The notes: generated by a model not told the origin, from the sequence alone. Counted from the stretch's first letter, positions 20,934 to 32,984 are shown. The stretch: DNA of 64,000 nucleotides from Corylus avellana (GCF_901000735.1 NC_081544.1:9735608-9799607), one strand, 5' to 3'. Made by a program: numbers and translations.

Positions 20934-23900
20934 ATGGACAAGAGTTGGATGACAAAGTCTAGGGGTACGAGGGAATACAGAGACGAATGTAGATTGTTTG
21001 TGGAGTTTGCAGTTAGTAACTGTAGAACCCCTGATGGATTCATCTATTGCCCTTGTAGGGTTTGTCGAAATAATCGGGGCCACCCGCCAGGTTTCGTATT
21101 CGACCACTTGACAGGGGGAAAATGAATGATGCCGGAATACATACTTTGGTACTATCACGGTGAGAAGCATGCACATGGTCTTGATACCGGGTCTAATTCC
21201 AATTGCCCGGCCTTAAATGTGGGTGCAAGCGCAAATCAGGGTGGAGACATGCACAGAATGTTGCGTGATTTATTCGGCATGCACGAAGTAGTCAGGGAAG
21301 ACAATTGTGAGCCTCAGGTCATGGTGCAAGGGGGTGAAGAAATTGTTAACGAAGAAGCCGCTGAAGGTGACGCACTAAAGTATTACGACCTTCTTAAAAA
21401 GCAGAGAAACCACTTCATACTGGGACAAAACATAGCAAACTAAGTGCGACTGTTCACCTATACAACTTGAAGTGCATTGGTGGACTTAGTATCTCGATTT
21501 TCTCAGCTTTCCTAGAGTTCATCAATCAGTTGTTGCCTGAGAATAATGAAACTCTGTCAGTTAATACATATGAGGCGAAAAAGTTTTTACGAGACATGGG
21601 ACTCGGATATGAGAAGATTCCGGCCTGCCGTAATGACTGTATGCTATTCTATAAGGGCAATCAAGAGTTGGATTCATGTACCGTATGTGAAAAATCTAAA
21701 TGGATGGATGCAATCAACTTAGATGGGGATGGTCAACCCATATCGTCGGGCAAGAAACGCCCGGTGAAGGTGTTGCGGTGGTTTTCATTCATACCACGAC
21801 TATAGAGGTTGTTTATATCAGAACATATTGCATGCTTTACAAGATGGCATGCAGAAGGCCGCACTAAGGACAGCGTACTGAGGCATTCAGCCGACGGCGA
21901 AGTATGGAAGTCATTCGACAATTTGCATCTCGAGTTTTCAGGGGACAGTAGGAATGTAAGGCTCGGACTAATCTCAGATGGATTTAATCCATTTGGAAAC
22001 ATGAGCACAACTCACAGCACTTGGCCTGTTATGCTTGTGCCCTACAACTTGCCTCCTTGGATGTGCATAAAACAGACATCTTTCATACTATCATTGATTA
22101 TCCCAGGTCCAAGTTCACCTGGAATGGATATAGATGTCTACCTTCAACCCTTAATTGAGGAGTTACAAGAACTATAGAATGTAGGCGTATGCACATATGA
22201 CGTCTCAAAGAAAAATAATTTTGTTATGCGAGCGCAGTTGATGTGGACAATTAATGACTTCCCAACATACACAGATTTGTCAGGATGGTCTACCAAGGGT
22301 GAGAAGGCATGTCCTTACTATATGGATTCGACAAGGTCGAAATGGTTAAAACATGGCCAAAAATGGTGTTATATGGGGTACAGGCGATACTTGCCCATGG
22401 ATCATCCATGGAGGCGGAACAAAAGAACATTTGACGGCAACATCGAACTAGAATGTGCCCCTGATGTGCCAAGTGGAGATGAAATCATGAGCCAATTAGA
22501 AGGGATGGTGTTTGGGGTTGAGAACGCTGGTCAGGCAAGGCAGGCTGAGAAAGAAAAAGGAAAGAAGCAGAAGATGAATACTTCTAATGTAGTGTAGAAG
22601 AAGAAAAGTATTTTCTTTAGGTTGCCGTATTGGAAAGATAATTTATTGCGGCACAATCTTGATGTTATGCATATAAAGAAAAACGTGATGGACAACATAC
22701 TTGGTACAATACTGGACATTTCAGGAAAAATGAAGGACAACCTCGCTGCCTGCTTACATTTGCAAGAAATGGGTTTGAGACGTACACTTCATCTATTTTC
22801 TAACCCACAGGATGGTAAGACCTATATGCAACAAGCTATCCACACGATGTCCAAGGATGATAAAACACATTTTTTGAAAGTATTACTAAATGTGAGGGTG
22901 CCTGACGGATATGCCTCGAACATTTCTCGTTGTATACGACTTAAGGACCGTACTATATCGGGGTTAAAGAGTCATGACAATTGATGTGGTATTTTTGTGA
23001 CCAAAAATATCAATTATAAAAATAACCACTCGCAATAGGACGAATCTTTGTAGGATACGGCTATAGAGAGGGTGTCGAACCTCAAGGACTGCAGGGGTTT
23101 TATTATCAAAATTTAAAAGATTAAAATTAACTTAATTGAAAAGAGATTTATTTTGATTTTCTTTAAAACTAAAGTGCATGAAAATAAAAAGAGATTTAAA
23201 ATAAGAGAGAGAGTGTAGGGTATTGACTTCACCTCTATCCGCACAACAATGGCTAATTATAATTATTCCAAGAAATTCATTCTATGCATGTTATAAATAA
23301 ACAAGAAACTACCTTATTAAAGAATAAGCATAATCTATCTTCGGTTGGCACGGATCGTCCACCTAACCACTAAGATGCGGTACGACCCGTCTTCCCTAGG
23401 TATAAATTATTAAATTCTTTAAAAGGATACATACAATCAATGAATAAGTGTAACCCATCTTCGGTTGGCACGGATTGTCTACCTAAATTACACTAAACTA
23501 GGGTGTAGTACAATCCGTCTTCCCTAGGCATGGCCTATCAAATCCTATTGATCATATGTCAATTAAACCCATTGTATAACCATCATCCTCATAATCACAG
23601 AAAACAAGAATGATTTGATTTCAATAAAAGTAAAATACTTTCTAAGACAAGAGAAGAATTTCACAAATATTGATATTGAAATTTAAGAACAATTGCATTT
23701 AATAATTAAGAACATAAATCAATTGTAGCAATCCTCATAGTTATACAATCAACATGCATAAATTGAAAATCTAGAAAGTAAATACAATCAAACCATTGTG
23801 CTTGGATAGGGCTACATCAACACCCTATTACAGAATTAGCCGCTCATCGGGGTGCTAGGATGGCCTCCTGCCATGGATTATCTCCTCTTCAACTTGTCAA

Positions 23901-26117
23901 GCCTCCAAGAAGATTTTTGTATCTAAAACTAAGCACACCTTCTCTTGAAGGTTAAGGGTCTATTTATAGGGAGCAAGCCAGTCCTAGAAGCCCTAGGAAA
24001 CCTAGAAATTTCGGAGATTTAAGTCCAAGTCCAATTAGGATAAAGAAAACCTAAGTCCAAATCGGAATAGGATTCGCCCAGAATTGCATTCCTATCTTGC
24101 GGGGCGATTTTGGCATTGCGGAACTCCGAATTAGGAAAATACTATTTCACAATTATTTGTAGCAATTTGAGTTAGCTTTCCAGTGCCACTTGAATGACCT
24201 CAATCGGATATTTGAACTGAAAGTTATGGCTAAAATACCGAGACATATGCAGAATCCAAATTTGAATCCAATCCGATTTTGACTCCAATTTGAGAAATTC
24301 CGAATTAATCTTTTTCTTTATTTGATTTAAACTTAACCATGATTGGTTAAGTTTAACCATATCTTCTAGGTCTTCTTAGAGTGTGCTTTTAAGCCCAAAA
24401 TCAATGGAATTAATTGCATCTTGATTTATAACCTGAAAACACAAAAACAAAACAAAATCAAACAAATAACAATGCTAAGGAATTAATATATGCAAATTAA
24501 GGGGCTTGAATGTGCAACATTCGACGCTTATCAACAGTCACGTACTGATGCAACAGCTTCTAGCGTGGATCACTTCCAAGAAACGTGGTTAGACCTCTTG
24601 TTAAGATGCCCACATTCTTCTGGGGCCTATGTTCAACAACATTGACACAAGAGGATATTGACCACTACAAGGTGACGTCTGTATCACGTTGTGCAAGATG
24701 GAACAAGTTTTTCCCTCAGCTTTTTTACTAGCATGGTTCATGTGGTCGTGCATCTTATCCGCGTATGCCGACTCGGTGGACCAGTATAGTATAGATTGAT
24801 CTATCTGGCAAAGAGGTAAAATTTGTTTACGGATATTCTTGCATCTTTTAGTTTCACTCCAATACATCACAAGTACTAACTAAACTGATTGATTGTATTG
24901 GTGCATATTTAGGAGCCTTAGAGTATTCAAATCTAATGTGCATAACAAAGCGGCTCCTGAGGACTGCATTGCGGAGGGCTAAATAGCAACTGAGTTTGTG
25001 ACATTTTGTTCTAGATATTTAGAGAACAAACCAACCTTTCACAATAGGATACAAAGAAATCAGGATGGTTCAAAGGGACAAGGAACACGAGTCCAACTCG
25101 ACCGAATCACAATGACACAGATTCACCGGTATATTATGTTCAACTTGGACGAGTTCCTTCAATTGCAGAGGTAAGTCGAGATTCTTCGCTGGCATATTCT
25201 ATGATTAATGAACTTGTAATAATGCTCGTATTGAATTATAATTAAAATAATTTTGAATTGTAGGATGCACATGGATATGCTTAGGCGATCACGCAATAGG
25301 GGACAAACAACAGAGAATCAATTGGAAACCCAACATTATGAGTTGTTCTGTGAGTGGTACCGTGACTACATAAGAATGATATGATGTTTAACAAAAGCAA
25401 TTGTTGGAGTATATTTGCATGTTGTTTTTGAAATCAACTAAATCAACTAACCGTGCGTTTCCATTGTACGTAATATATTTATAGTTCGATCAATTGGATG
25501 ATCTATCCAGGAAGGAACTTTGTGAGAAATTGGTAATGCATTGTAGAGGGCCGAGGGAGGCAGAAGTGAGATACAATAGACATGTGGTTAACAGCAAAAT
25601 GTTTCGCACTATTGCATCTGATGCTGAAAAGAGGACTCAGAACAGCGGGGTGTGTGTGCCGACTCTTGATGGCGAAACGTACTACGGGAAGTTAACGGAA
25701 GTACTTGAGATTGAGTACTACGACAGCACTAAGTACATTATATTTAGGTGTGATTGGGCAGACAACATGAGGGACAAGGGGTACAAGGTGGATAAGTATG
25801 GCATAATACTTGTCAACTTCAGCAACCTTGTCCACGCGGGAGAGCTGGTTACTGATGAGTCGTGTGTGCTAACTTCACAAGTTGACCAGGTATTTTACGT
25901 ACAAGATGATAGGTGCCCAGATTGGGCTTACGCAGTAAGGACCAAACCTAGAAACATATATGACGTTGGTCAGGGTGAAGGGCATCAAGATTCATGTGTC
26001 AATTACCACGAGTGTGAGCCGCTCCTATTGACCAGAAATGTGGATCACGATCTGTAGGATCATATCGAATACGTCAAACATGACTTAGATCCAACCGAAG
26101 CATATGTGATTGAATAA
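20934..26117 (+). pseudogene. CACTA transposase (TNPD-type)
   Basis: Domains in order: the transposase-associated N-terminal domain (MDKSWM at 20934, GFIYCPCRVCRN, then WYYHGE); the catalytic transposase core of the Transposase_21 family (21467-22980), with CRNDCMLFYKGN, the FSGDSRNVRLGLISDGFNPFGNM-type region, PYNLPPWMC, GPSSPGMDIDVYLQPLIEEL, WSTKGEKACPYY and HNLDVMHIKKNV. After the solo LTR come SHVLMQQLL, the DUF4218-like HVVVHLIRVCRLGGPV (about 24730-24780) and EDCIAEGYIATEFVTFCSRYLE. The C-terminal DUF4216 domain follows (25494-26057), and the final stop is at 26115. It would cut and paste the element. Stops at 21123, 21441, 21803, 22175, 22595 and 26056, plus the LTR insertion, inactivate it. 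Confidence 0.9.
22982..24533 (-). mobile_element. Solo LTR of an Athila-like element inside the CACTA transposase
   Basis: 1552 bp, TGATGTGG...CTTATCA, the same ends and much of the same body as the full-length Athila LTRs, but with no internal region. Flanks are ACAAT (22977-22981) and ACAGT (24534-24538), a 5-bp duplication with one mismatch. The transposase frame resumes after the insert (GLKSHD then SHVLMQQLL). TATA box TATAAATA on the minus strand near 23961. The U3 differs from the full-length copy: it lacks the GCGCTCGAGC array and carries other sequence (about 24000-24420) instead. Confidence 0.92.
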
Positions 26118-26120
26118 AAG

Positions 26121-26159
<39 letters not shown>

Positions 26160-26355
26160 GTTTTATATTTATGTTTTGATTGGTAGTTGTTCACTACATG
26201 CACATTACATCAATACACTTAATTAAGCTGTGCATTGAGTAAATTCTGATATATATCTTATTTTTAATAAGTGAGTCATGCATACGTAAGGTAGTGAATA
26301 TTTGATACATTGTATACGAAATTAATTGGGTTTGTGGTGTTTTTCACAGGGTACC

Positions 26356-27344
26356 ATGAGTAATAAGGGGAAGACAAGAGCACACAGGGGGCTTGTCCTT
26401 AGTGCGGCAATCTATGTCGCATGCGTCTCCGCCAGGCCACCTTGATGACAGTGAGCAACAAGATGTTGCTCAGCTTCTGGGGATGCAGGCTGGATATCGA
26501 CCAGTACTTCCAGATATTATGGAAAAGGAGATCCCTGTCCATGCTACATATGGTCAGGCAGAAATGGCCCAGATGGGGTATCGTCCTGACTCGTATCCAT
26601 ACAGCGAGTTAGGACAGGGTCCTCAGGGCGATGTCGAGCATCTATACAGCCAGCATAGAGCAGGTATGGCCGAAAGTTTTTTTAAAGATTGAAAGTGTTG
26701 AAAGTTTCTAACGAATTTGGTACGATATCAATTATATTTAACTACAATTACAACTTCATACAATTCTAAACATTCTTAAAAAATACAAAGCAGGTCCCGA
26801 TGACAGTGAGACACATGCCTAGGAAGACATGCCTGGTGGGACACGAGCCACGGATGACCCGCAGCTCACCGACCCTGCTCCCGACGACCATTTAGGCCCT
26901 CGGAAAGTCTGGACCATAAGTAAGTATATATGCTCAAATGTCATGTATATATGTCTTAATTTACTTGTTAGTTACTATTTAATTCGAAATAACTTACATT
27001 GATAATTTTTAATTTGTTAGGCACCGATTCGAATGGAAACATCATTATTAAGGTATTTACCATTTTTGACTCGCATCGGCGGCCGGGAGTCCTCGCCGGC
27101 AAACGGATCATAATGGAGTACAATGCATCATCCCAGCCCGTTGGCTTTAGCTCCTTGAGGTTTAGACGGATGACCAGAAACATAGTAAGGAGTGAGAATT
27201 ATGTCCGAATACTGGACGATTGGACGAAGGTACCGCAGCGTACCAAGGAGAATATTTGGGACGCCTTGATAGTATGTATTGCATATTATGTAAAACACTC
27301 CTAATGTATATATGTATATATACGCTCTAAGTTGCACATATATA

Positions 27345-27379
<35 letters not shown>

Positions 27380-28632
27380 TAGGTTTTTTTAATTTATCAA
27401 TTTTGAACTTGTGTAGGCATATTTTTTCGTCCCGCCCAAGCGCAACTTGAATGTCGTCAAGAATGACGAATTTCAGGATATGGGCAAAAAGCTGCGGACT
27501 TGGAGGTACGAGCTTAAAAAAATTTGTGCCATTACGGACGAAAATACTCCGGCCACTGTACGGGCAAGAGTGGATGGAAAGACGCTCGCTGCGTACAATG
27601 CTGTCGACTTGGAGATCTTATTGGAGAGATGGTGTACCCAGGAGAATAGGGTAGGTCATGAGTTAAACTCTTTGTTTTGTGTAGTGTCATTAATTGTAAT
27701 TGTGTTAGTATTAACATATTAAAGTGTTAACTGTGTAGGATTATGCGGCGAAAATGAAGAGAATGTGAGCATTAAATGATACACCACATTGCACTAGATC
27801 GAAGAGCTATGCTAGGGTGACACATGATGAGGTAAGTGTGTAATTTACCCTATACTTACAGATGTAAACATGTTATTATTTGATATATTTAAAAATATAT
27901 GTATGTCCTATTTTATCCGCAGGCCATACGTTTGGGCAGTCATCCTACTCGTGCACAAAATTATATCACCACATACACGAAGAAGGACGGTACATATCCG
28001 AACGATATAGTGAAGGAGAGATATGTATGCTACTCACCTTTCATATGTTTTTTTGCATATATATGTGATAAATTATTTGGGATTAACAATTGTATGACCC
28101 ACTGACTCAATAATTAATGTGACATACAGGAAAGGATGAAGGAGCTTATACCCACCGACCCTGTAGCATTGTCTAGCATCACAGAGGGAACGGTCAAGTG
28201 GGCGCCAAACGATGCATTCGCACAGGCGCTTGGAAATAAGCCTAAGTATGCTGGTAGGGTTCGGATGGCTGGACCAAATATTCTACCTGTGCGGGGGAAC
28301 ATACACTCATATTATACACCATCACAGGCACGGTCAAAAAACGCCAGACACTCCAGGATATCACAAGAAACACTTAAGCTGCTTGAGGTTGAGAGGGAAA
28401 AGCATAAGGAACAGATAGATGTCTTGTTGGCCGAGAATAATGCACGGGTAGCTCATCAGGAGGTTGCATGTCAGGTAGTGTTTGACGCTCGTTTACGCTA
28501 GCTCAAGGAAATGATGCGGTTTAACACCGCACCAGACAGAGCTTCCCCACCCTTTGCGATGGTGCGATCGTCGGTCGACAGTGGATCAGGTAATGACATT
28601 TTTTAATGGTCAATTTAGGAAACAAAACTGTC

Positions 28633-28692
<60 letters not shown>

Positions 28693-29126
28693 CTTCTAAA
28701 TTTAGAGTTTGGATATGTTGTAGTCATTCTCATTAATTAATGATGTTGTAAATCCTGTTGAATTTGGTTAATATATCATGGTTGGTTTGGTGGTGGATGT
28801 GGGTTAGAGCTTTGCATTTGAAGTGTTTATTGGTATTATTAGATGGACGACTATGGTCCTTGTAGAATATTAAGAATATGGTGTATGTGATTGTGTCAGA
28901 GTATGAAACGATCAAATCTACACTAGATGAATATCATAATTTTAAGTAGTTAATATAACATGATTTGAATATATATAAACTCCTATGCGTTAATCTCCTC
29001 AACGAATTAAAATATTACGGGAAGATTATCAAAATGCTACACGCATTATATTTATATTTCAAATTGTTGGCTTTAATTTGGTTTGGTATGATATAGTGCT
29101 AGTTGAGATAATAATTAGAGTTATTC

Positions 29127-29171
<45 letters not shown>

Positions 29172-29857
29172 AACTACTAAATTTAGAGTTTGGATATGTT
29201 GTAGTTATTCTCATTAATTAATGATGTTGTAAATCCTGTTGAATTTGGTTTATATATCATGGTTGGTTTGGTGGTGGATGTGGGTTAGAGCTTTGCATTT
29301 GAAGTGTTTATTGGTATTATTAGATGGACCACTATGGTCCTTGTAGAATATTAAGAATCTGGTGTATGTGATTGTGTCAGAGTATGAAACGATCAAATCT
29401 ACACTAGATGAATATCATAATTTTAAGTAGTTAATATAACATGATTTGAATATATATATATATAAACTCCTATGTGTTAATCTCCTCAACAAATTAAAAT
29501 ATTGCGGGAAGATTATCAAAATGCTACATGCATATAATATATATATATGTATTGGTCAATCTTAATTTTTTTTCTTTTTTATATTAATTTTCTGCTAACT
29601 TCAACGTTTACCTTTTTGTTATATCATTTACTGTGGAAGAATCAACAACTGAGTTGGGTGAATATTTGGGCATTTTTCTTTCACTTCACATCGTGACGTT
29701 GCTCAATGATTGTTTGTATTATCATTTGCAGCTAATGAATTTTAATTGTTTGGTGATTGTTTTATCGGTGAATATTGTTTGGTGATTGTTTGTTTTATCA
29801 TTTGCAGATAATGGACATCGTGGAGAGGATGGATTCGATGTCAATGATCAACATTGA
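26356..29857 (+). pseudogene. CACTA second gene (plant transposase, Transposase_24/TNPA-position)
   Basis: A multi-exon gene downstream of TNPD. Starts MSNKGKTRAHRG at 26356, and a frame change near 26395 leads into RQSMSHASPPGHLDD and a Q/Y/P-rich region. Later exons include GTDSNGNII...RRPGVLAGKRIIMEYN (27020-27118), DDWTKVPQRTKENIWDAL, FFVPPKRNL (27420-27447), KNARHSRISQETLKLLEVERE with a coiled-coil look (28338-28500), and a last exon 29808-29857 ending GHRGEDGFDVNDQH. A TGA near 27767 and a TAG at 28499 break it. The layout matches the ORF beside TNPD in plant CACTA elements, often annotated as Ptta/En/Spm transposase. DNA binding at the subterminal repeats is by analogy. Confidence 0.75.
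28637..29545. repeat. 481-bp tandem duplication in the CACTA 3' intron
   Basis: The block beginning after a (TA)n(TG)n tract at 28691 repeats at 29172 with few differences (for example 'tggacgactatgg' versus 'tggaccactatgg'), giving a period of 481 bp. Both units end near 'aaaatgctac'. It lies between the last two exons of the CACTA second gene. Confidence 0.85.
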
Positions 29858-30269
29858 ACGCCTAGTTGCCTATTCACAAACTTATATATAAGTTACTTCG
29901 TTGATGTAATTGTATTTGTGATAGTTTTATTGATGATAACATAGATAATTAAATTGGTGTATATTATGTTATTTGTGGTTGGCCTTTCACACTTGGTATA
30001 TATATATATATATATATGCCATTTTGTGTGTCTTGAAGTTAGTTTTGGTGGATAGTTTGTGATTGATGTTAATGAATATGACTTTTGTTATTTGATGGAA
30101 AAATTGTAGGATATGACTTGTGATTGATGGAAAAATTGTATATTGCATGGATCAATGGATAAATTGTATATCAGGTTAATTGTAATCCAAAATTCGGGTA
30201 TAGTCCTGAAAAAATTCAAAAAATATATAGGGGGGAGGAAAAAAAAAATTGTCAAAAATAACCAAAATT

Positions 30270-30369
30270 NNNNNNNNNNNNNNNNNNNNNNNNNNNNNNN
30301 NNNNNNNNNNNNNNNNNNNNNNNNNNNNNNNNNNNNNNNNNNNNNNNNNNNNNNNNNNNNNNNNNNNNN
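30270..30369. other. Assembly gap (100 N)
   Basis: Exactly 100 N. The 814 bp to its left (29456-30269) and 805 bp to its right (30370-31174) are near-identical, including a second copy of the last exon of the CACTA second gene (about 30719-30768). Confidence 0.98.
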
Positions 30370-31174
30370 ATATATATAAACTCCTATACGTTAATCTCCT
30401 CAACGAATTAAAATATTACAGGAAGATTATTAAAATGCTACATGCATATAATATATATATGTATTGGTCAATCTTAATTTTTTTTCTTTATTATATTAAT
30501 TTTCTGCTAACTTCAACGTTTACTTTTTTGTTATATCATTTACTGTGGAAGAATCAACAACTGAGTTGAGTGAATATTCGGGCATTTTTCTTTCACTTTA
30601 CATCGTGACGTTGCTCAATGATTGTTTGTATTATCATTTGCAGCTAGTGAATTTTATTTGTTTGGTGATTGTTTTATCGGTGAATATTGTTTGGTGATTG
30701 TTTATTTTATCATTTGCAGGTAATAGACATCGTGGAGAGGATGCATTCGATGTCAGTGATCAACATTGAACGCCTGGTTGCCTATTCACAAACTTATATA
30801 TAAGTTACTTCGTTGATGTAATTGTATTTGTGATAGTTTTATTGATGATGATAACAGAGATAATTAAATTGGTGTATATTATGTTATTTGTGGTTGGCCT
30901 TTCGCACTTGGTATATATATATGCCATTTTGTGTGTCTTGAAGTTAGTTTTTGTGGATAGTTTGTGATTAATGTTAATGAATATGACTTATGTTATTTGA
31001 TGGAAAAATTGTAGGATATGACTTGTGATTGATGGAAAAAATTGTATATTGCATGGATCGATGGATAAATTATATATCAGCTTAATTGTAATTCAAAATT
31101 CGGGTATAGTCCTGAAAAAATTCAAAAAATATATAGGGGGAGGAAAAAAAAAATTGTCAAAAATAACCAAAATT
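30370..31174. repeat. Copy of 29456-30269 following the gap
   Basis: Starts at the first base after the gap and ends where the left copy meets the gap ('aaccaaaatt'). Small differences only, for example ATACGTT versus ATGTGTT. It contains the duplicated last exon with GCATTC instead of GGATTC. Most likely an unmerged contig overlap or second haplotype. Confidence 0.85.
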
Positions 31175-31375
31175 CCTGACGTATCAATTTTTGACACGTC
31201 AGAAAATTTCTGACATGTCAATAATGACATGTCAAAATATTTCTGACGTGTTGGATTAACACATAAGGAATTTCTGACAGCCACATTTGCAACGCCTGAA
31301 ACACGTCAAAACTGACGCGTCAGGAAGGTTTTCTGACGTGTCAGGCCACCTGACACGTCAAAAATCGTGAGTCAA
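31175..31375. repeat. Right subterminal repeat array of the CACTA element
   Basis: A dense array of CTGACGTGTCA, TTGACACGTCAG and TGACATGTCA in both orientations, the same motif family as 17690-18105. Supports the right end at 31403. Confidence 0.85.
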
Positions 31376-31403
31376 AAAATAATTAGTTTTTTTTTTTGTA
31401 GTG

Positions 31404-31406
31404 CGC
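31404..31406. repeat. CACTA target-site duplication CGC (right)
   Basis: Follows the TAGTG terminus and matches 17663-17665. The next bases (TAACCGC) continue the hAT subterminal repeat. Confidence 0.75.
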
Positions 31407-31520
31407 TAACCGCTAATCGCCTAGCAGTTAGCGGTTAGCGGTTGCGGCTAGTGAAATCTACTAACTGCTAAGGCGGTTACGGTTAGCGGTTATTGCTAAC
31501 CGTAACCGCCTTGACACCTC

Positions 31521-31707
31521 TATTTATTCATTTTGAGTGGACTAGCATAATTATTTGTTTTGTTTTGGGCCCATAATGGGATTAGAGGTGCCAAGGCGGT
31601 TACGGTTAGCGGTTATTGCTAACCGTAACCGCCTTGGCACCTCTAATCCCATTATGGGCCCAAAACAAAACAAATAATTATGCTAGTCCACTCAAAATGA
31701 ATAAATA
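31521..31707. repeat. Perfect 90-bp inverted repeat with a 7-nt loop at the hAT right end
   Basis: 31521-31610 is the exact reverse complement of 31618-31707, with the spacer GGTTATT. The arms contain the hAT right terminus, the ATCCCATT duplication and about 54 bp of outside flank. A nearly complete earlier copy of the hAT end lies just left (31472-31522, ending TTGACACCTCTA). The inner part, GGCGGTTACGGTTAGC and its complement, is a hairpin native to the hAT end; the outer part is extra. Confidence 0.95.
31646..31653. repeat. hAT target-site duplication ATCCCATT (right)
   Basis: Matches 15323-15330. Also present in reverse complement in the left arm of the palindrome (31575-31582). Confidence 0.85.
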
Positions 31708-31905
31708 CAATAGTCTCCAGTCATGAAATGTGGTGCATGTTAAGAGGGAAACAAATATGGTGGCACACCTGTTGACAAAAACAGCGTTCCAGACTTCTGC
31801 AAAGGAAATTTGAATGGAAGAGTACCATAATATTGTAATCGCTAATAATTGTACAACTTAATTTTTATGAATGAAAGACTGAAAGTTCACTTAAAAAAAA
31901 AAAAA
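31708..31905 (+). pseudogene. LINE 3' end: RNase H-like fragment with poly(A)
   Basis: Translation gives NVVHVKRETNMVAHLLTKTAF, printed here in part as HVKRETNMVAHLLTK, the C-terminal motif of the plant RNase H-like (RVT_3) domain of LINE/non-LTR elements. Several stops are present. A poly(A) run at 31892-31904 closes the fragment, as expected for LINE retroposition. Confidence 0.65.
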
Positions 31906-32119
31906 CCAATATATGTGCTATCATATTATTTAAAGATCTTAAATCATGTCACAACATTTTCACCATACATTCTTAAATTTGTAAATTTTCATTTCATTTT
32001 AAAGAGAATTTTATAATGGTGAGGATGTGGCGTCCCACATGGCCGGGGTGTTACATCTTAGGTCTTATTCTTTGATGAAATTAACTGTAGATGTTCTCAA
32101 GAATTAATTTTTTAGGGCG

Positions 32120-32495
32120 TTACAGAGTGACTGGAGGAGTATTCTTCTATTTGCTAAGCAGAAAAGGCCTTTCTTAGGCAAAATCCAAGAGTAGGTGGCT
32201 TAATTTGGGTGCCCAAAACGACTCATATTTTCATAGGATTGCCAAAGTGCGGAATTCAAAAAAATTGATTACTCATCTTTGGGATGAGTCAGGGCAGAGA
32301 GTTGAACATGCTGAGCAAATCAAACATGTTGTGGCCTATGATCAGAGACTTCTTGGGTCTTCCAGTATGGTTTTGATACAAATATGGCTGCCCATCTTCA
32401 AAGGCTGTTAACAAAGAAATTGGATGTTGCATGCATTGATGCTATGCTGAAGATGATTACTACAGATGAAATGAAGGCAACTCTCATTTGAGTTT
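32120..32495 (+). pseudogene. LINE fragment: region between endonuclease and reverse transcriptase
   Basis: Shows QNDSYFHRIAKVRNSKKLITHLWDESGQRVE, given here in part as SYFHRIAKVRN and THLWDESGQRVE, followed by FYQRLLGSS-like and ITTDEMKATL sequence. These are the conserved linker motifs upstream of plant L1-type reverse transcriptase (the usual pattern is NT.FFH...R...N.I). Frames shift at about 32330 and 32395. No reverse transcriptase core follows. A separate fragment from the one at 31708. Confidence 0.7.
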
Positions 32496-32984
32496 TCTAA
32501 GCAAATAATAAAAGGGTTATATGATTAAAACACTGAAAATTTGGAGAGTTCTCCAACAACAAACTTAGAATAAAAATTACAGTACAAGTAATACAAAGAA
32601 ATAGTAGGAAATAGATCATAAAATGACACGGTCCTCTCAATAAGGACAACAAAAAATGGTTTAAGCACCAAGACGGAATAAACGGGCAGGCGTTCAACCC
32701 TACCCAAACACCTGCAGGGTAAAGGCAACCACCAAGAGAAGGTTGCGGTAAAAAAGGGGCGGTAAATACATCAGGATACGAAAAGCAGGAAAGAACATCC
32801 TGATGGGATTTTGAAGGAAAAATATGGCATATGTGTCATATATGATTCTGGTGTTAGTATTGGAGATGTACATTAAGCCATTTGAGTAACTTCAAAATAA
32901 TTGAGAATATATTAGGAGAAACAAACATAAAGTTTGTGCTTGAGATTAGTTTGGTATGCCTTGCTAGGGTGTAATTGTTTTTTT
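32496..32984. other. Intergenic, nothing recognised
   Basis: AT-rich sequence without recognised coding or repeat structure. A T run at 32978-32994 marks the start of the next repeat. Confidence 0.5.

Larger units (their letters stand above)
17666..31403 (+). mobile_element. CACTA (En/Spm-type) DNA transposon
   Basis: The right terminus reads CACTACAAAAAAAAAAA on the minus strand (31387-31403). The left terminus is CACCACAAAAAAAAC (17666-17680), one base away from CACTA. Arrays of TGACGTGTCA/TGACATGTCA motifs lie inside both ends. Internally there are two plus-strand genes: a TNPD-type transposase (20934-26117) and a second ORF of the plant transposase type that accompanies TNPD (26356-29857). 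Apparent length 13.7 kb, inflated by a solo LTR (22982-24533), a 100-N gap and about 0.8 kb of duplicated sequence around the gap. Multiple stops make it defective. Confidence 0.9.
15331..31645 (+). mobile_element. hAT DNA transposon split by a CACTA element
   Basis: The left terminus TAGGGGTGTCAA (15331-15342) mirrors the right terminus TTGGCACCTCTA (31634-31645). The 8-bp duplication ATCCCATT lies at 15323-15330 and 31646-31653. Both subterminal regions are packed with CGGTTA/TAACCG motifs, as in many plant hAT families. The body 15331-17665 contains AT-rich sequence and the end of a transposase gene. The body is interrupted at 17666-31403 by a CACTA element, and its right tail is 31404-31645. 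The transposase N terminus is missing and a stop lies in the dimerisation domain, so it is inactive. Confidence 0.85.

Noticed and set aside
30719..30768. Second copy of a CACTA exon as a separate gene
   Set aside because: It is part of the duplicated sequence flanking the N gap and most likely an assembly overlap.
31583..31645. Independent 63-bp mini-transposon between the two hAT-like ends in the palindrome
   Set aside because: The flanking 8-mers are inverted, not direct, repeats. The whole palindrome explains the structure better.
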